64,000 nucleotides of DNA from Betaproteobacteria bacterium LSUCC0117 (GCA_030441535.1 JAUJFZ010000002.1:372001-436000); one strand, 5' to 3'. Shown: positions 16,799-26,418, counted from the first letter of the stretch. Notes: generated by a model not told the origin, from the letters alone. A program made the numbers and translations.

Positions 16799-18862
16799 TT
16801 AACGAACCCGCATGCCAGGCTTTGCACCGGGCCAAGGCTGCAGGATATAAATGCCGGGGTTGGCCTTTTCATCTGCATGGCTGCCTGCTAGCACCATCCC
16901 CTCGCTCACGCCAAACTTCATCTTTCTTGGCGCGAGGTTAGCGACCATGAGCGTGTACTTGCCAATCAGGTCTGAGGGCTGGTAGGCGCTGGCGATGCCA
17001 GAGAAGACGTTACGGGTCTGGGCCTCGCCGACATCAAGCGTCAAGCGCAGCAGCTTGGTGGAGCCTTCGACGGGCTCACAATTGACGATGCAGGCGATGC
17101 GCAGGTCAATTTTTGCGAAGTCGTCGATGGTAATGGTGGGAGCCAGCGCCTCACCACCTGGCGTTGCAATGGCGGTTGTCTCCGGCACGGTTGGCTCCGC
17201 TGCCTCAAACAGTGCATCAAGCTGCGTGGCATCGACGCGCTGCATGAGGTGCTGGTAACCGCCAATGGTGTGACCCGCCCCCAATATAGTTGACAGGTCC
17301 GAGAATACAAACGGGCGCACCTGCAGGAAGGCTTCAATTCCGGCTGTGAGCGCGGGCATCACGGGTTTGAGTGCAATGCTCAAGAGCCTGAAGGCCTCAA
17401 TGCTGGTTGTACAAACGGCTTGCAGGCGTTCATTGGCATCAGGTTGCTTGGCCAACTCCCATGGTTTGTGGTGTGCGACGTATTCATTGACGCGGTCCGT
17501 TTGCGTCATGATTTCCCGCAGCGCGCGGGCGTAATCCAATGATTCGTACATGGCAGTAACCGGTGTCAGGGCTGTCTTGAGCTGTTCTAGAAGCGCTTGG
17601 TCCTCAGCGCCCACCGTGCCTAACTCACCCGCAAAGCGCTTGTTTATAAAGCCAGCAGTGCGGCTTGCGATGTTGACAAACTTGCCCACCAAGTCACTGT
17701 TGACACGGGCCATGAAGTCTTCGGCATTGAAGTCGACGTCTTCATTGCGACCATTTAACTTGGCGGCAATGTAGTAGCGCAGCCAGTCGGGGTTCATGCC
17801 CAGCTTGAGGTATTTGAGTGGATCCAAGCCAGTGCCCCGGCTCTTGCTCATCTTCTCGCCGCTGACCGTTAGGAAGCCATGCACGTGAACGGCATTGGGT
17901 GTCTTTCGACCGCTGAAATGCAACATGGCTGGCCAAAACAGCGTGTGGAAGTAGGTGATGTCCTTGCCGATGAAATGGTGTTGCTCGGTCGCCGGATCAG
18001 CCATGAAGGCATCGAAGTCTTTGCCGATCTTGCCGAAGTGATTTTTCAAGGATGCCAAGTAACCAATGGGCGCATCCAACCAGACATAAAAATATTTACC
18101 TGGCGCATCAGGAATTTCAATACCGAAATAGGGCGCGTCACGGCTGATATCCCAGTCACTGAGGCCACCGGTGCCATCTTCTGATTTTGCAAACCACTCT
18201 TTAATTTTGTTCAATACCTCGGGCTGGAGGTGCCCATCGGCGTGGGTCCAGGCTTCTAGAAAAGCCACGCAGCGTGGGTCTGACAGTTTGAAGAAGTAGT
18301 GCTCGGACGACTTCATCACCGGCGTCGCGCCAGACAAGGCCGAGTAGGGATTTTTCAGATCGGTCGGGGCGTACACCGCACCGCACGATTCACAGCTGTC
18401 GCCGTATTGGTCTTTCGCGCCGCACTTGGGGCAGTCGCCCTTAATGAAGCGGTCCGGCAAGAACATGTTCTTCTCGGGATCGAAAAACTGCTCGATGGTC
18501 TTTGTTGCAATGAAACCCGCATCTCGCAAGCTGCGGTAGATGCCCTGCGCCAGTTCGTGGTTCTCGGGTCCGTCGGTGCTGTGCCAATTGTCAAAGGCGA
18601 TGTTGAAGCCGTCGAGGTATGGCTTACGCCCAGCAGCTATGTTGGCCACAAACGCTTGTGGCGTGATACCGGCTTTCTCTGCCGCAATCATGATGGGGGC
18701 GCCGTGGGCGTCGTCGGCACAGACAAAGTGGACTTCCTCACCTTTCATGCGCTGGTACCGCACCCAAATATCGGCTTGGATGTACTCCATGATGTGGCCA
18801 ATGTGGAAGTTGCCATTGGCATAGGGCAGTGCGGTCGTGACGAAAAGGCGGCGCTGTGTCAT
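16799..18862 (-). CDS. metG: Methionyl-tRNA synthetase
   Basis: Charges tRNA-Met. Class I core with the HIGH motif in PYANGNFHIGH, a zinc knuckle with four Cys (GDCPKCGAK…SCESCGA), and KMSKSRGT. The anticodon-binding helical domain follows, and a C-terminal EMAP/tRNA-binding domain (IDLRIACIVNCEPVEGS) occupies the last ~110 residues, giving the long dimeric MetG form. I use ATG at 18862 (MTQRRLFVTT); a TTG at 18883 would add seven residues. No strong Shine-Dalgarno sequence is seen for either. Confidence 0.96.
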   Translation of the reverse strand: MTQRRLFVTTALPYANGNFHIGHIMEYIQADIWVRYQRMKGEEVHFVCADDAHGAPIMIAAEKAGITPQAFVANIAAGRKPYLDGFNIAFDNWHSTDGPENHELAQGIYRSLRDAGFIATKTIEQFFDPEKNMFLPDRFIKGDCPKCGAKDQYGDSCESCGAVYAPTDLKNPYSALSGATPVMKSSEHYFFKLSDPRCVAFLEAWTHADGHLQPEVLNKIKEWFAKSEDGTGGLSDWDISRDAPYFGIEIPDAPGKYFYVWLDAPIGYLASLKNHFGKIGKDFDAFMADPATEQHHFIGKDITYFHTLFWPAMLHFSGRKTPNAVHVHGFLTVSGEKMSKSRGTGLDPLKYLKLGMNPDWLRYYIAAKLNGRNEDVDFNAEDFMARVNSDLVGKFVNIASRTAGFINKRFAGELGTVGAEDQALLEQLKTALTPVTAMYESLDYARALREIMTQTDRVNEYVAHHKPWELAKQPDANERLQAVCTTSIEAFRLLSIALKPVMPALTAGIEAFLQVRPFVFSDLSTILGAGHTIGGYQHLMQRVDATQLDALFEAAEPTVPETTAIATPGGEALAPTITIDDFAKIDLRIACIVNCEPVEGSTKLLRLTLDVGEAQTRNVFSGIASAYQPSDLIGKYTLMVANLAPRKMKFGVSEGMVLAGSHADEKANPGIYILQPWPGAKPGMRVR

Positions 18863-19023
18863 GGATATGGTGCGTAGGGGCAAGGCGAATGAAGTCGGAC
18901 GCAGGTGGGCGAGCCACCTGGGTAATGCCCTCTATTTTAGGGGTTTGCAGCCGGTGTCCCCGGCGGGGTTTTCAAGCGCACCATAATCAAAGCTTCCTGT
19001 TTAAATCTCAACGTCCTGATCGA

Positions 19024-21639
19024 ATGACCGACCCATCCCCGCCCGTTAGTCCAGAGCTCAAACTGATGCAGCCTGCCATGGCTCCGCCTGTTTGGCAATT
19101 GGCTTGGCGTAACGGCGTTCGCGATTGGCGGGCAGGACGCTGGCGTTTATTGGTGGTCGCAGTGGCCTTGGCGGTCTCTGCCCTGACCGCTGTGGGTTTC
19201 TTCGCGGATCGTTTACAGAGCGGTTTAGCCCGTGATGCCTTGGCGTTGTTGGGAGGCGACGCGGTGCTGCGTAGCGATGACGCGCCGGCTCCGAAATGGC
19301 GCGATACCGCCTCGCAATTAGGGCTTAAACAAAGTGTGTCCTTGACATTCCCAACCATGGCGCGCGCACCCGATGACAAGGGCGGTGAGGCTCGCCTGGT
19401 GGCTTTCAAAGCCGTTGATGACGCTTACCCCCTACGAGGCCAATTGCGGGTCAGTGAGGCGCGGGCCGCTGAGGCGTTGGCCAATGACAAGGTAGTGAAA
19501 AATGGCCCTGCGCCAGGTGAGGCCTGGGCTGAGCCTGCGCTGGTAGACGCCTTGGGGCTACAAGTTGGTGATGCGCTGTTGCTTGGGAGTAGTCGTTTCA
19601 AACTGACGCGAATTCTCACTCAGGAGTCTGATCGAGGGGGCGGTTTTTCGAGCTTTTCGCCACGCGTGATGATTAATCTCGCGGACCTCGCTGCAACAGA
19701 GTTGGTTCAGACCGGTAGCCGCGTGTCGTGGCGCTTGGCCGTTGCGGGCGAGACCGTTGCGGTGAATGCCTTTGAGCGCGCTGTGAATCAGGCCCTTGAA
19801 GAAGACTCTGTAAACGACGGTTTGCGCCTCGAGACTCTGGAGTCAGGTCGGCCAGGTACGAAGGAGACGCTAGACCGGGCGGAAAAGTTTTTGAATTTAG
19901 TCGCAATGCTCACGGCGTTGCTGTGCGCCGTCGCAGTTGCCATTGGTGCGCGTGGTTTTGCTGCGACGCAGCTCGATGCGTGCGCCATGTTACGTGTGTT
20001 TGGCGTCTCACAGCGGACCATTGCACGGGCATTCATGCTTGAGTTTTTCGCTGTCGGGTTGGTCGCGACCTTGATCGGCGTTGCGGTGGGATGGTCAGTC
20101 CATTGGGTCTTCGTGGCGTTATTGTCTGGATTGGTGAATGCGTCTTTACCCCCGCCATCTATATGGCCAGCGCTGACAGGCATGGGGGTCGGCCTGAGTC
20201 TGATGGCAGCTTTCGGCGTGGCGCCCATATTGCAACTGGCCAAAGTGCCGCCTTTGCGGGTAATCCGTCGCGATGTTGGGCAGATGCAGCCGGCATCCCG
20301 TGCACTGGTGCTCACAGGGGTCGTCGTGTTCTGCGCCTTGTTGATGGTGGTCAGTCGCGATGTCCTGATGGGTGGCGTGGCCGTAGCAGGTTTCGCCGTT
20401 GCCCTGGGCTTTTTTGCTGGTCTGGCGTGGTTGGCAGTCGCGGCGCTGCGGCGATCAGTGAATGAACAAACGGCACCGCGTTGGCTGATCTTGGCAACCC
20501 GCCAGGTGGCGGCTCGCCCCGGTTTGGCTGTGTTGCAGGTGAGTGCTTTAGCGGTCGGCATTTTGGCACTGTCTATCTTGGTTTTGCTGCGCACTGATTT
20601 GATCGCCAGCTGGCGTCAAGCCACTCCTGCAGATGCGCCAACCCGCTTCGTCATCAATATTCAACCTGATCAGGCTGAGGCGTTTCGAGCGCAGTTGGCT
20701 GATGCGGGTGTGACCCAGTTCGACTGGTACCCCATGTTCCGCGGCCGTCTGGTTGCGATCAACGAAAAGCCAATACGTCCGGAGGATTTCTCGGGTGACC
20801 GCGCGCAGCGCCTAGTGCAACGTGAATTCAATTTATCGCATAGCGCTGATTTACCGAGCCACAATGAGGTGACCGAAGGGGCTTGGCAGTCAGGCGATGT
20901 CAGTCAAATCAGCATTGAGTCAGGTCTTGCAGATACCTTGGGGCTGAAATTAGGTGATGCGTTGACGTTCGATGTTGCCGGCGAAGCCATGTCGGCGCGC
21001 ATCTCTGACTTCCGAAAAGTCAATTGGGCCAGCATGCGGGTGAATTTCTTCGCCATGTTCCCAGTGGCAGCGTTACCCGATCTGCCAATCACTTATATCG
21101 CCGCGTTCCGCGCGCCCAGTTCGTTGGTGGCCGATGAAAATGGTCTTGAGCGCTCCTTGGATAACCAGTTACTGCGGCGTTTCCCGAACATCACCAGCAT
21201 AGACACCACAGCGACGCTGGCGCAAGTACAACGCATCCTCGACCAAGTTATCGGTGCGATTGAGTTTTTGTTCGCATTCAGCGTGATTGCGGGGTTGGTG
21301 GTTTTGTTTTCTGCCATCTCGCACACCCGCGCCGAGCGCACGCGTGAATACGCCATCCTGCGAGCCATGGGTGCCTCGGGGGCACTGTTGCGCCAGGTGC
21401 AACGGGCTGAGCTCGTTGGTATTGGCGCGTTAGCGGGTGGATTGGCCAGTAGCGCCGCTGTTGTCGTGGGGTGGTCTTTGGCGAAATGGGTTTTTGAATT
21501 CCCATGGGTCCCGCCATGGTGGGTGCCATTAGCAGGCGCTCTCGCCGGTGCCTGCCTGGCATTGATGGCCGGGTGGTGGCGTTTGCGAGATTTGCTCAAT
21601 ACACCAGCTTGGCAAACCTTGCGTTTGCGTATTGATTAA
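19024..21639 (+). CDS. Large FtsX-type ABC transporter permease (YbbP-like)
   Basis: An 871-residue inner-membrane protein with two FtsX permease units. The first membrane segment is near residue 40 (LLVVAVALAVSALTAVGFFADRL), followed by a large periplasmic domain, three to four helices, a middle pair of helices, a second periplasmic domain and a final set of three helices (IEFLFAFSVIAGLVVLFSAI). RTREYAILRAMGAS near the end is the FtsX coupling motif. Family knowledge places YbbP-like permeases with a LolD-like ATPase, but none is adjacent here. ATG at 19024 is chosen; the open frame extends into the metG region. Substrate unknown. Confidence 0.82.
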   Translation: MTDPSPPVSPELKLMQPAMAPPVWQLAWRNGVRDWRAGRWRLLVVAVALAVSALTAVGFFADRLQSGLARDALALLGGDAVLRSDDAPAPKWRDTASQLGLKQSVSLTFPTMARAPDDKGGEARLVAFKAVDDAYPLRGQLRVSEARAAEALANDKVVKNGPAPGEAWAEPALVDALGLQVGDALLLGSSRFKLTRILTQESDRGGGFSSFSPRVMINLADLAATELVQTGSRVSWRLAVAGETVAVNAFERAVNQALEEDSVNDGLRLETLESGRPGTKETLDRAEKFLNLVAMLTALLCAVAVAIGARGFAATQLDACAMLRVFGVSQRTIARAFMLEFFAVGLVATLIGVAVGWSVHWVFVALLSGLVNASLPPPSIWPALTGMGVGLSLMAAFGVAPILQLAKVPPLRVIRRDVGQMQPASRALVLTGVVVFCALLMVVSRDVLMGGVAVAGFAVALGFFAGLAWLAVAALRRSVNEQTAPRWLILATRQVAARPGLAVLQVSALAVGILALSILVLLRTDLIASWRQATPADAPTRFVINIQPDQAEAFRAQLADAGVTQFDWYPMFRGRLVAINEKPIRPEDFSGDRAQRLVQREFNLSHSADLPSHNEVTEGAWQSGDVSQISIESGLADTLGLKLGDALTFDVAGEAMSARISDFRKVNWASMRVNFFAMFPVAALPDLPITYIAAFRAPSSLVADENGLERSLDNQLLRRFPNITSIDTTATLAQVQRILDQVIGAIEFLFAFSVIAGLVVLFSAISHTRAERTREYAILRAMGASGALLRQVQRAELVGIGALAGGLASSAAVVVGWSLAKWVFEFPWVPPWWVPLAGALAGACLALMAGWWRLRDLLNTPAWQTLRLRID

Positions 21640-21649
21640 TTGCGCTGTC

Positions 21650-22072
21650 ATGAATATCCACGATCCGAGTCCAAGAGACGCCGATAACCGGCCGCTGACG
21701 CCTTTCGAGTGGATCGGTGGCGAGGACGCCGTCAAGCAGCTGGTCGATCGCTTTTACGACTTGATGGATATCGAGCCAGACTACGCTGCGCTGCGCGCTG
21801 CGCATGGCAGCGATTTGAGCCAAGCGCGTGAGCGTTTGTTTATGTTTTTATGCGGCTGGTTGGGGGGCCCTAATTTGTACGTCGAGCGTTTTGGTCATCC
21901 CCGCCTGCGCGCAAGACACCTGCCATTTTCGATCGGCATCAAAGAGCGGGACCAGTGGGTTGCGTGTATGCAGCAAGCCATGCGAGAGGTGTCTACACCT
22001 CAGCCGCTGATGGCCCGCCTGACCGAATCCTTCATGCAAACGGCTGACCACATGCGTAACCGGGGCGGTTGA
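21650..22072 (+). CDS. Truncated haemoglobin, group II
   Basis: A 140-residue 2-over-2 globin that binds haem, probably for oxygen or nitric-oxide chemistry. Group II hallmarks are visible: F35-Y36 at the B9/B10 positions, the segment FMFLCGWLGGPNLYVERFG, the proximal His90 in RARHLPF, and Trp103 at position G8 (RDQWVACM). The ATG at 21650 is 10 bases after the permease stop; an in-frame TTG at 21632 lies inside the permease gene and is less likely. It may be co-transcribed with the permease. Confidence 0.9.
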   Translation: MNIHDPSPRDADNRPLTPFEWIGGEDAVKQLVDRFYDLMDIEPDYAALRAAHGSDLSQARERLFMFLCGWLGGPNLYVERFGHPRLRARHLPFSIGIKERDQWVACMQQAMREVSTPQPLMARLTESFMQTADHMRNRGG

Positions 22073-22084
22073 ATCAACGAGCCC

Positions 22085-22753
22085 TTAGCCGTTGTAGGTG
22101 TGGTCACTGTGGGCGCCTTGACCGCCTTTTAACAAGACGATCAGTGCACCCGCACCGCCGTCGTTGCCTTTCGCCTGTACGAACGCCAACACCTCTTTTT
22201 TCTGCACCAGCCAGCGTTGGGTCTTGGCCTTTAGAACCGGGGTTTTGCCTGGCGATCCGAGCCCTTTGCCGTGGATAACCCGAACGCAACGCCACCCTTT
22301 TCTGACGGCCAAGCGCAGAAAGTCCGCGAGGCTCGTCCGAGCCTCATCGGTACGCAAGCCGTGCAGGTCAATTTGGCCTTGCAGCGCCCAGTCGCCCGCC
22401 CGCAATTTACGCAGGACGTCAGGGCCGATACCCGTTCGGCGGTAGCTCAGGGTATCGTCGGTTTCTAACAGGCTGGTGACATCAAATTCGTCGGATAAAG
22501 CGGCCTGCATGACCGCTGAGTCATCAAACTCCCGTTGCAACGCCAAGGGCAACGGGGCGGGCGTTTGTATGCTTGCGCGACCCCCGTCTTTGATGGGTTT
22601 TACGGCACCAACCGTCAAGGCAAACAGTTGCTGCTCACGCAGGCGGTGGGCTTCTGCCAGCGCGCGTGCTTGTGCAGCGTCTTTTTCTGCGCGTGCTTGG
22701 GCCTCCAATTGCTTTTGCATGGCTCCGAGGTCAGAAAAGCTTTTCGCGCGCAT
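22085..22753 (-). CDS. Smr-domain DNA/RNA nuclease-like protein
   Basis: A 222-residue protein: a charged coiled-coil N-terminus (residues ~10-50), a linker, then a C-terminal Smr domain at about 125-215. The Smr motifs are QIDLHGLRTDEA and VIHGKGLGSP. Family members are DNA-nicking or mRNA-cleaving endonucleases (SmrA/SmrB in E. coli cleaves at collided ribosomes), but which activity this one has is open. It is 40 bases downstream of radC on the same strand. Confidence 0.87.
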   Translation of the reverse strand: MRAKSFSDLGAMQKQLEAQARAEKDAAQARALAEAHRLREQQLFALTVGAVKPIKDGGRASIQTPAPLPLALQREFDDSAVMQAALSDEFDVTSLLETDDTLSYRRTGIGPDVLRKLRAGDWALQGQIDLHGLRTDEARTSLADFLRLAVRKGWRCVRVIHGKGLGSPGKTPVLKAKTQRWLVQKKEVLAFVQAKGNDGGAGALIVLLKGGQGAHSDHTYNG

Positions 22754-22793
22754 GCGCTATTTTGGCAAATTTGCTAAGGGTATCTTTGGGGAC

Positions 22794-23495
22794 TCAGATT
22801 AGTCCGTGTTCTGCCATGGAGTAAACCCCGCCGGCGGTCACGATCATGTGGTCGAGCACGCGAACATCGATTAACTGCAGCGTTCGGGTGAGGGTCTCAG
22901 TCAGGTGGATATCAGCTGACGAAGGCTGGCTGTGGCCACTCGGATGGTTATGCGCCAATATGACGGCCGCGGCATGGTGCCGCAAAGCGGCGACTGCTAC
23001 TTCACGGGGGTAGACCGTGGCCTGTGTCAGCGTGCCCTGAAACAACTCTTCCATCGCTAACAGATGGTGCTCTGTGTTCAGAAAGAGCACCGCAAACACC
23101 TCTTTGGTTTTGCCGCCCAATTGCAGTTGCAGGTATTGCCGCACGTCTGCAGGGTCGCGCAACACGGATCTGGCCGCTAGGGTCTCGCGCATGGCCCGGT
23201 TTACCAACTCAGAGACAGCGGCAATCTCAGCTTGTTTGGCGGGGCCAAGGCCCTTAATGGCGCCCAGTTTTTCGGGTGTTGCTTGGAGGAGACCTCGCAG
23301 ACCGCCCAAGCGGCTCAAGATATCAGTTGCGAAGGCGACGACAGGGCGCTCACGGGTGCCGGTTCGCAACAAAAGCGCCAGTACCTCAGCGTCGGTGAGG
23401 GCGCTTGCACCCATCGCTTTCAATTTTTCGCGGGGCAGGGGGTTAAACAGATCGTTATCGGCAGGGGCGACCGGGCCTTTTCCCAGAGCGGTCAT
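22794..23495 (-). CDS. radC: RadC family (JAB/MPN-type metalloprotein)
   Basis: A 233-residue full-length RadC: N-terminal helix-hairpin-helix UPF0758 region (LGAIKGLGPAKQAEI) and a C-terminal JAMM metal site, VILAHNHPSGHSQPSSAD. The cellular function of RadC is unsettled; the old DNA-repair role was withdrawn for E. coli. The full-length form with HhH domain suggests the chromosomal type rather than a plasmid anti-restriction version. It is divergent from fkpB/slpA. Confidence 0.93.
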   Translation of the reverse strand: MTALGKGPVAPADNDLFNPLPREKLKAMGASALTDAEVLALLLRTGTRERPVVAFATDILSRLGGLRGLLQATPEKLGAIKGLGPAKQAEIAAVSELVNRAMRETLAARSVLRDPADVRQYLQLQLGGKTKEVFAVLFLNTEHHLLAMEELFQGTLTQATVYPREVAVAALRHHAAAVILAHNHPSGHSQPSSADIHLTETLTRTLQLIDVRVLDHMIVTAGGVYSMAEHGLI

Positions 23496-23505
23496 GAATG
23501 CCTTT

Positions 23506-23551
23506 CGAGGTTTCTACAATATAGTGGTTGTCCGCAAGGGGTGAAACCTCG
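23506..23551. repeat. 9-bp inverted repeat upstream of radC
   Basis: CGAGGTTTC (23506-23514) and GAAACCTCG (23543-23551) are exact complements separated by 28 bases, immediately upstream of the radC ATG. The spacer contains TATATT on the minus strand, a possible -10 for radC. It could be a leader hairpin or an operator. Confidence 0.4.
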
Positions 23552-23582
23552 TTATACCGGCCCCTTTTGGGGGAACTCAGCG

Positions 23583-23612
23583 TTGTTACCCTTGCTTGTT
23601 GCCCCCTATATC
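23583..23612 (+). promoter_or_regulatory. Possible sigma70 promoter of fkpB-ispH
   Basis: TTGTTA (23583-23588) and TATATC (23607-23612) are separated by 18 bases, each matching consensus at four of six positions. A start near 23619 would leave a ~30-base leader before the ATG at 23650. Weak matches, so only a suggestion. Confidence 0.33.
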
Positions 23613-23649
23613 GCTGTTCTCGCGCCGTTTGGCGTTGACCTGAGACCCT

Positions 23650-24099
23650 ATGAGTACCATTGACACCGAATCTTTTCTTACGCTGCATTACCGAATGCGC
23701 GGGCCGGATGGTCATGAGGTGATCAGTACGTTTGGTGGCATGCCCGCCACTTTGAGCATGGGGGGTGGACAGTTGTCCCCCGCGATTGAGCAGCGTCTCC
23801 TCGGGCTTGAGGAGGGGGCCCAAGCGGTGTTTGAACTGCCCGCCGGCGACGCCTTTGGCCCGCATAATCCGGAAGCAGTGCAATGGGTTGCGCGTAGCAT
23901 GCTCGACCAGTTGGGTGACCCGGATGAAAAGTACGCCCCGGGCGATGTGGTTCAATTCCCTACGCCTGATGGATTGGGACAATATGCGGGCGCTGTGGTT
24001 GCATCTAAGCCTGATGCCTCCGCCGTCTTATTTGATTTCAACCACCCGCTGGCGGGGCACGCGGTTACTTTTGAAGTTCATGTGATTGGGGTTTTGTGA
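23650..24099 (+). CDS. fkpB: FKBP-type peptidyl-prolyl isomerase, SlpA/FkpB type
   Basis: A 149-residue prolyl isomerase with an inserted chaperone flap, like E. coli SlpA (FkpB). Landmarks are LTLHYRMRGPDGHEVISTF, the flap region with LGLEEGAQAVFELPAGDAFG, and FDFNHPLAGHAVTFEVHV. Its stop codon overlaps the ispH start. The fkpB-ispH pair is conserved from E. coli to betaproteobacteria, which supports the identity. Confidence 0.93.
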   Translation: MSTIDTESFLTLHYRMRGPDGHEVISTFGGMPATLSMGGGQLSPAIEQRLLGLEEGAQAVFELPAGDAFGPHNPEAVQWVARSMLDQLGDPDEKYAPGDVVQFPTPDGLGQYAGAVVASKPDASAVLFDFNHPLAGHAVTFEVHVIGVL

Positions 24100-25046
24100 T
24101 GACTGACCAAGTAGCCAAGCGTGATGTTTTGTTGGCCACCCCGCGTGGCTTTTGTGCGGGTGTTGACCGGGCAATCGATATCGTTTCGCATGCCCTGCAA
24201 AAGTTTGGGGCGCCCATATACGTGCGGCACGAGATCGTTCACAACACCTTTGTCGTGAATGACCTGAAGCAAAAAGGTGCGATTTTTATCGAGGATCTAG
24301 ATGAAGTGCCGCCAGGAGCGACCTTGGTGTTTTCTGCGCATGGTGTCAGCCGGGCGATCCAAGACGAGGCAAAGGCCCGCGGCTTTTCGATTTTTGATGC
24401 GACCTGCCCACTGGTCGCGAAAGTGCATGTTGAGGTCGCCAAGCTCTCCAAACAGGGGTATGAGTTTTTGATGATCGGGCACAAAGGTCATCCCGAGGTG
24501 GAGGGGACCATGGGTCAACTGTCGTCTGGAATCCATTTGGTTGAAGACGAAGCCGATGTCGAGCGGGTACAACCTCGCCAGACGGAATTGCTGGCGGTGG
24601 TCACCCAAACCACGCTCAGTGTGGATGATGCGGCATCGATCATGGCGGCGATCAAAAAGCGCTTCCCGAATGTTCGCGAACCCAAGCAGCAGGACATTTG
24701 CTACGCCACTCAAAATCGGCAGGATGCTGTCAAGATTTTGTCGCGCCAAGTCGATGTGGTGATCGTGGTGGGCAGTCCCACCAGTTCGAATAGCAATCGG
24801 TTGGCTGAGCTATCGCAGCGCTTGGGCACGCCCGCATACATGGTGGATGACCCGTCAGAGTTGCAGGCCGCTTGGATTGAGGGGCATGCACGCGTCGGCA
24901 TCACCGCAGGTGCGTCTGCACCTGAGATTTTGGTGCAGGGTGTGATTGATAAGTTAAGGGCGTTGGGTGCGGTTTCGGTTCAGACCATGTCTGGCGTAGA
25001 GGAGTCGGTCCAATTCCCGTTACCCAAGGGCTTGCGCCTCAATTGA
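24099..25046 (+). CDS. ispH: 4-hydroxy-3-methylbut-2-enyl diphosphate reductase
   Basis: Last enzyme of the MEP isoprenoid pathway, producing IPP and DMAPP with an iron-sulfur cluster. Its three conserved Cys are seen in RGFCAGVDRAI, FDATCPLVAK and QDICYATQNRQ. HNTFVVNDL, HKGHPEVEGTMGQ and GSPTSSNSNRL are also typical. The ATG at 24099 shares a base with the fkpB stop (TGATG), and GGGG occurs ~8 bases upstream; a GTG at 24096 would add one residue. serS follows after 33 T-rich bases. Confidence 0.96.
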   Translation: MTDQVAKRDVLLATPRGFCAGVDRAIDIVSHALQKFGAPIYVRHEIVHNTFVVNDLKQKGAIFIEDLDEVPPGATLVFSAHGVSRAIQDEAKARGFSIFDATCPLVAKVHVEVAKLSKQGYEFLMIGHKGHPEVEGTMGQLSSGIHLVEDEADVERVQPRQTELLAVVTQTTLSVDDAASIMAAIKKRFPNVREPKQQDICYATQNRQDAVKILSRQVDVVIVVGSPTSSNSNRLAELSQRLGTPAYMVDDPSELQAAWIEGHARVGITAGASAPEILVQGVIDKLRALGAVSVQTMSGVEESVQFPLPKGLRLN

Positions 25047-25079
25047 TCCTCTCTTTTTATTTTTTATCGGTTCAAACCC

Positions 25080-26417
25080 ATGCTTGATGTTGTATCGCTT
25101 CGCAAAGATTTAGACCTCGTTGTGAAGGCGCTGGAAAAGCGCAAAAGTCCGCAGCCCTTTTTAGATGTGTCCGCTTTCCAAGACCTTGAAACGAAGCGAA
25201 AAACCATCCAAGTTCAGACAGAGGCCTTGCAAGCCCAGCGCAATGCGCTGAGTAAGCAAATTGGCCAACTCAAAAGTAAAGGGGAGTCAGCCGATGCCGT
25301 TATGGCTGAAGTTGCGTCTATCAAGGATGCGCTCGATACATCGGCGGCGGAACTGGACGCGCTGCAAGCGCCGCTCCAAGCCCTTTTAATGGCGGTGCCT
25401 AACTTGCCTCAAGATGACGTGCCGGTTGGGGCAGATGAGGCTGCTAACGTTGAATTACGCCGTTGGTCGCCATCGGGTGGTTTGGGTGGCAACGCAACCC
25501 CTTTACCCTTCCCGCCGAAAGATCATGTCGACGTGGGTGAGCCGTTTGGGTTGGATTTCGAATTGGGCGTGAAGCTGTCCGGTTCTCGTTTTTCTGTGTT
25601 GCGCGGGCCAGTTGCGCGATTGCACCGGGCGTTAGCGGCTTTCATGTTGGACACGCAGACAGAAAAACACGGCTATACCGAGTGCTACACCCCTTATGCG
25701 GTCAACGCCGCTTCATTGATCGGCACGGGTCAGTTGCCTAAGTTTGAGGCGGACCTCTTCGCAGCCATCAAGGGTGGGCAGGATGGTGATACCGAGAGCT
25801 TGAGTGAGGATACCGCGCTGTATCTGATCCCTACGTCCGAGGTGCCTCTGACCAACTTCGTACGCGACACCATCATCCCCGAGGCAGATTTACCGCTGAA
25901 ATTCACCGCACACACCCCCTGCTTCAGGTCGGAGGCCGGCAGTCATGGTCGGGATACGAGGGGCCTGATCCGTCAGCATCAGTTTGACAAAGTCGAAATG
26001 GTGCAAATTGTTCACCCCGACAAGAGCGAAGACACGTTGGCTGAAATGACGGGTCACGCTGAAGCCATTTTGCAAGCCCTTGAGTTGCCCTACCGCGTCG
26101 TCTTGCTGTGTACCGGTGATATGGGCTTTGGCGCCACTAAGACGCACGATCTTGAGGTGTGGCTACCCGCCCAAAATACCTACCGCGAGATCAGCTCGGT
26201 GTCGAATTGCCAAGCCTTCCAAGCCCGTCGCATGCAAGCGCGCTTTAAAAGTGCTGCGGGTAAAAACGAATGGGTTCACACCCTGAATGGTTCCGGGCTA
26301 GCGGTGGGGCGCGCGTTGGTTGCGGTATTGGAGAACCACCAACAAGCAGACGGCAGCATCCGCATTCCTGCGGCACTGCAGCCCTACCTGGGTGGTCGGG
26401 CTGTTTTGAAGCCCTGA
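25080..26417 (+). CDS. serS: Seryl-tRNA synthetase
   Basis: Class II synthetase charging tRNA-Ser. The N-terminal antiparallel coiled-coil arm covers about residues 25-105. Motif 2 is seen in PCFRSEAGSHGRDTRG and motif 3 in NGSGLAVGRALVAVLENHQ, with ISSVSNCQAFQARRM between them. Its length of 445 is slightly long because of an acidic insertion before motif 2 (GGQDGDTESLSED). It converges on the response regulator gene with one base between stops. Confidence 0.97.
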   Translation: MLDVVSLRKDLDLVVKALEKRKSPQPFLDVSAFQDLETKRKTIQVQTEALQAQRNALSKQIGQLKSKGESADAVMAEVASIKDALDTSAAELDALQAPLQALLMAVPNLPQDDVPVGADEAANVELRRWSPSGGLGGNATPLPFPPKDHVDVGEPFGLDFELGVKLSGSRFSVLRGPVARLHRALAAFMLDTQTEKHGYTECYTPYAVNAASLIGTGQLPKFEADLFAAIKGGQDGDTESLSEDTALYLIPTSEVPLTNFVRDTIIPEADLPLKFTAHTPCFRSEAGSHGRDTRGLIRQHQFDKVEMVQIVHPDKSEDTLAEMTGHAEAILQALELPYRVVLLCTGDMGFGATKTHDLEVWLPAQNTYREISSVSNCQAFQARRMQARFKSAAGKNEWVHTLNGSGLAVGRALVAVLENHQQADGSIRIPAALQPYLGGRAVLKP

Positions 26418-26418
26418 A

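Noticed and set aside
19788..20594. A 268-residue minus-strand frame inside the FtsX-type permease
   Set aside because: Composition is Ala/Thr/Arg-rich without hydrophobic pattern or motif; the plus-strand permease has clear family features.
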